Assembly (NCBI GenBank): GCA_002371625.1
Contig: DFFV01000053.1
Coordinates: 1 to 5,662 of the forward strand
Length of the DNA stretch: 5,662 nucleotides
Origin: Ruminococcus sp. UBA3767
GTDB lineage: Bacteria > Bacillota > Clostridia > Oscillospirales > Ruminococcaceae
Direction of reading: 5' to 3'
In this document: piece after piece, positions 5,482 through 5,662 of the stretch
Numbering within the stretch: the first letter of the stretch is position 1
Layout of the letters: each line of letters begins with the position of its first letter
Notes under the pieces: generated by a model
Told to the model about the DNA's origin: nothing
Seen by the model: only the letters and a program-made list of their open reading frames with translations
Databases searched by the model: none
Program-made: the position numbers and the translations under genes

Positions 5482-5662
5482 GCTGTGATAAACAGTATGC
5501 GGATAAGAGCGCAGCTCCCGCCTCGGTCGTCCGAGCCGTGTAAAATTTATCGGATCATATTTGCAGGTCGTGTGCAAACCCTTGCAAAGCAAGGCTCGGC
5601 AGACAGCGCTAGCTTCGGGTAGCGCTACGACAATGTTTTTATCACCACCGGCAGACTTTAAG
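5482..5662 (+). ncRNA. Structured non-coding RNA or long regulatory leader, family not identified
   Basis: No ribosome binding site plus reading frame is present, but folding signals are dense. A long-range helix joins GTGATAAA (5485-5492) to TTTATCAC (5638-5645), with a further CA/TG pair past a 2-base bulge. Enclosed hairpins: GCGG-GAGC with GCTC-CCGC (5499-5521, loop GCA, bulge ATAA); CTCGG-TCGT-CCGAG (5522-5535); TTTGCA/TGCAAA (5560-5578); CCTTGC-AAA-GCAAGG (5580-5594); and AGCGCTA/TAGCGCT closed by a cTTCGg tetraloop with one G-G mismatch (5605-5626). The extent is about 165-180 bases; the 3' end and any downstream gene are outside the window. It lacks hallmarks of tmRNA, RNase P RNA, small SRP RNA, T-box, SAM, TPP, FMN and purine riboswitches as far as I can recall them. 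6S RNA, a raiA-type RNA or a new riboswitch class remain open. Confidence 0.6.

Noticed and set aside
5567..5580. Possible ZTP or c-di-GMP-I riboswitch, because of GGTCGTGT and GCAAACC
   Set aside because: The remaining conserved parts of both aptamers are missing as far as I can see, and the short matches fall in a hairpin with different geometry.
5392..5592. 66-codon minus-strand frame over the right edge
   Set aside because: It runs antisense through the terminator, promoter and structured RNA and has no convincing start signals.
5482..5662. 6S RNA reading of the structured RNA, based on CTCGGTCGTCCGAG resembling the apical hairpin of E. coli 6S RNA
   Set aside because: The hairpin lies near the 5' third rather than in the middle, and the other hairpins do not fold into one long rod. 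It stays only as a hypothesis to test with the Rfam model.

Overview
The window looks like chromosomal DNA from a low-to-mid GC Gram-positive of the class Clostridia, most like a Ruminococcus-type member of the Oscillospiraceae. This is inferred from strong AGGAGG-type ribosome binding sites, consensus sigma-A promoters, tRNA genes without an encoded CCA end, a class II fructose-bisphosphate aldolase, an ECF-type QueT transporter, and a Tyr/Asp-rich, Ser/Thr/Gln-rich zinc-ribbon membrane protein. I could not run any search, so the genus is a guess.

Left part, minus strand (1-1997): the first three quarters of typA/bipA (translational GTPase, running off the left edge). Upstream of it lies a tRNA cluster transcribed in the same direction in the order Pro(UGG), Thr(UGU), Tyr(GUA). 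The cluster has two near-perfect promoters, one before tRNA-Pro and one between tRNA-Pro and tRNA-Thr, and a hairpin terminator after tRNA-Tyr. A 387-base gene-free stretch (1927-2313) separates this block from the plus-strand genes. It holds the tRNA promoter, short repeats around that promoter, a Rex/CRP-like inverted repeat and the promoter of the next gene.

Middle and right, plus strand (2203-5436): a 381-residue membrane protein with an N-terminal zinc ribbon and its own terminator; fba (class II aldolase of glycolysis) with a consensus promoter and terminator; then queT (queuosine-precursor importer, S component) and a 97-residue protein of unknown function, 31 bases apart and closed by a strong terminator. 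No promoter was found directly before queT, so the pair may be read through the fba terminator.

Right edge (5447-5662): a perfect TTGACA-17-TATAAT promoter with an extended -10 element drives a stretch with no reading frame but dense secondary structure. It has a long-range closing helix, at least five local hairpins, possible loop pseudoknots and a mutually exclusive 7-bp alternative pairing. I read this as a structured non-coding RNA or a long regulatory leader. I could not assign it to a family, and it is the most interesting object here. The remaining genes are ordinary housekeeping and accessory functions.
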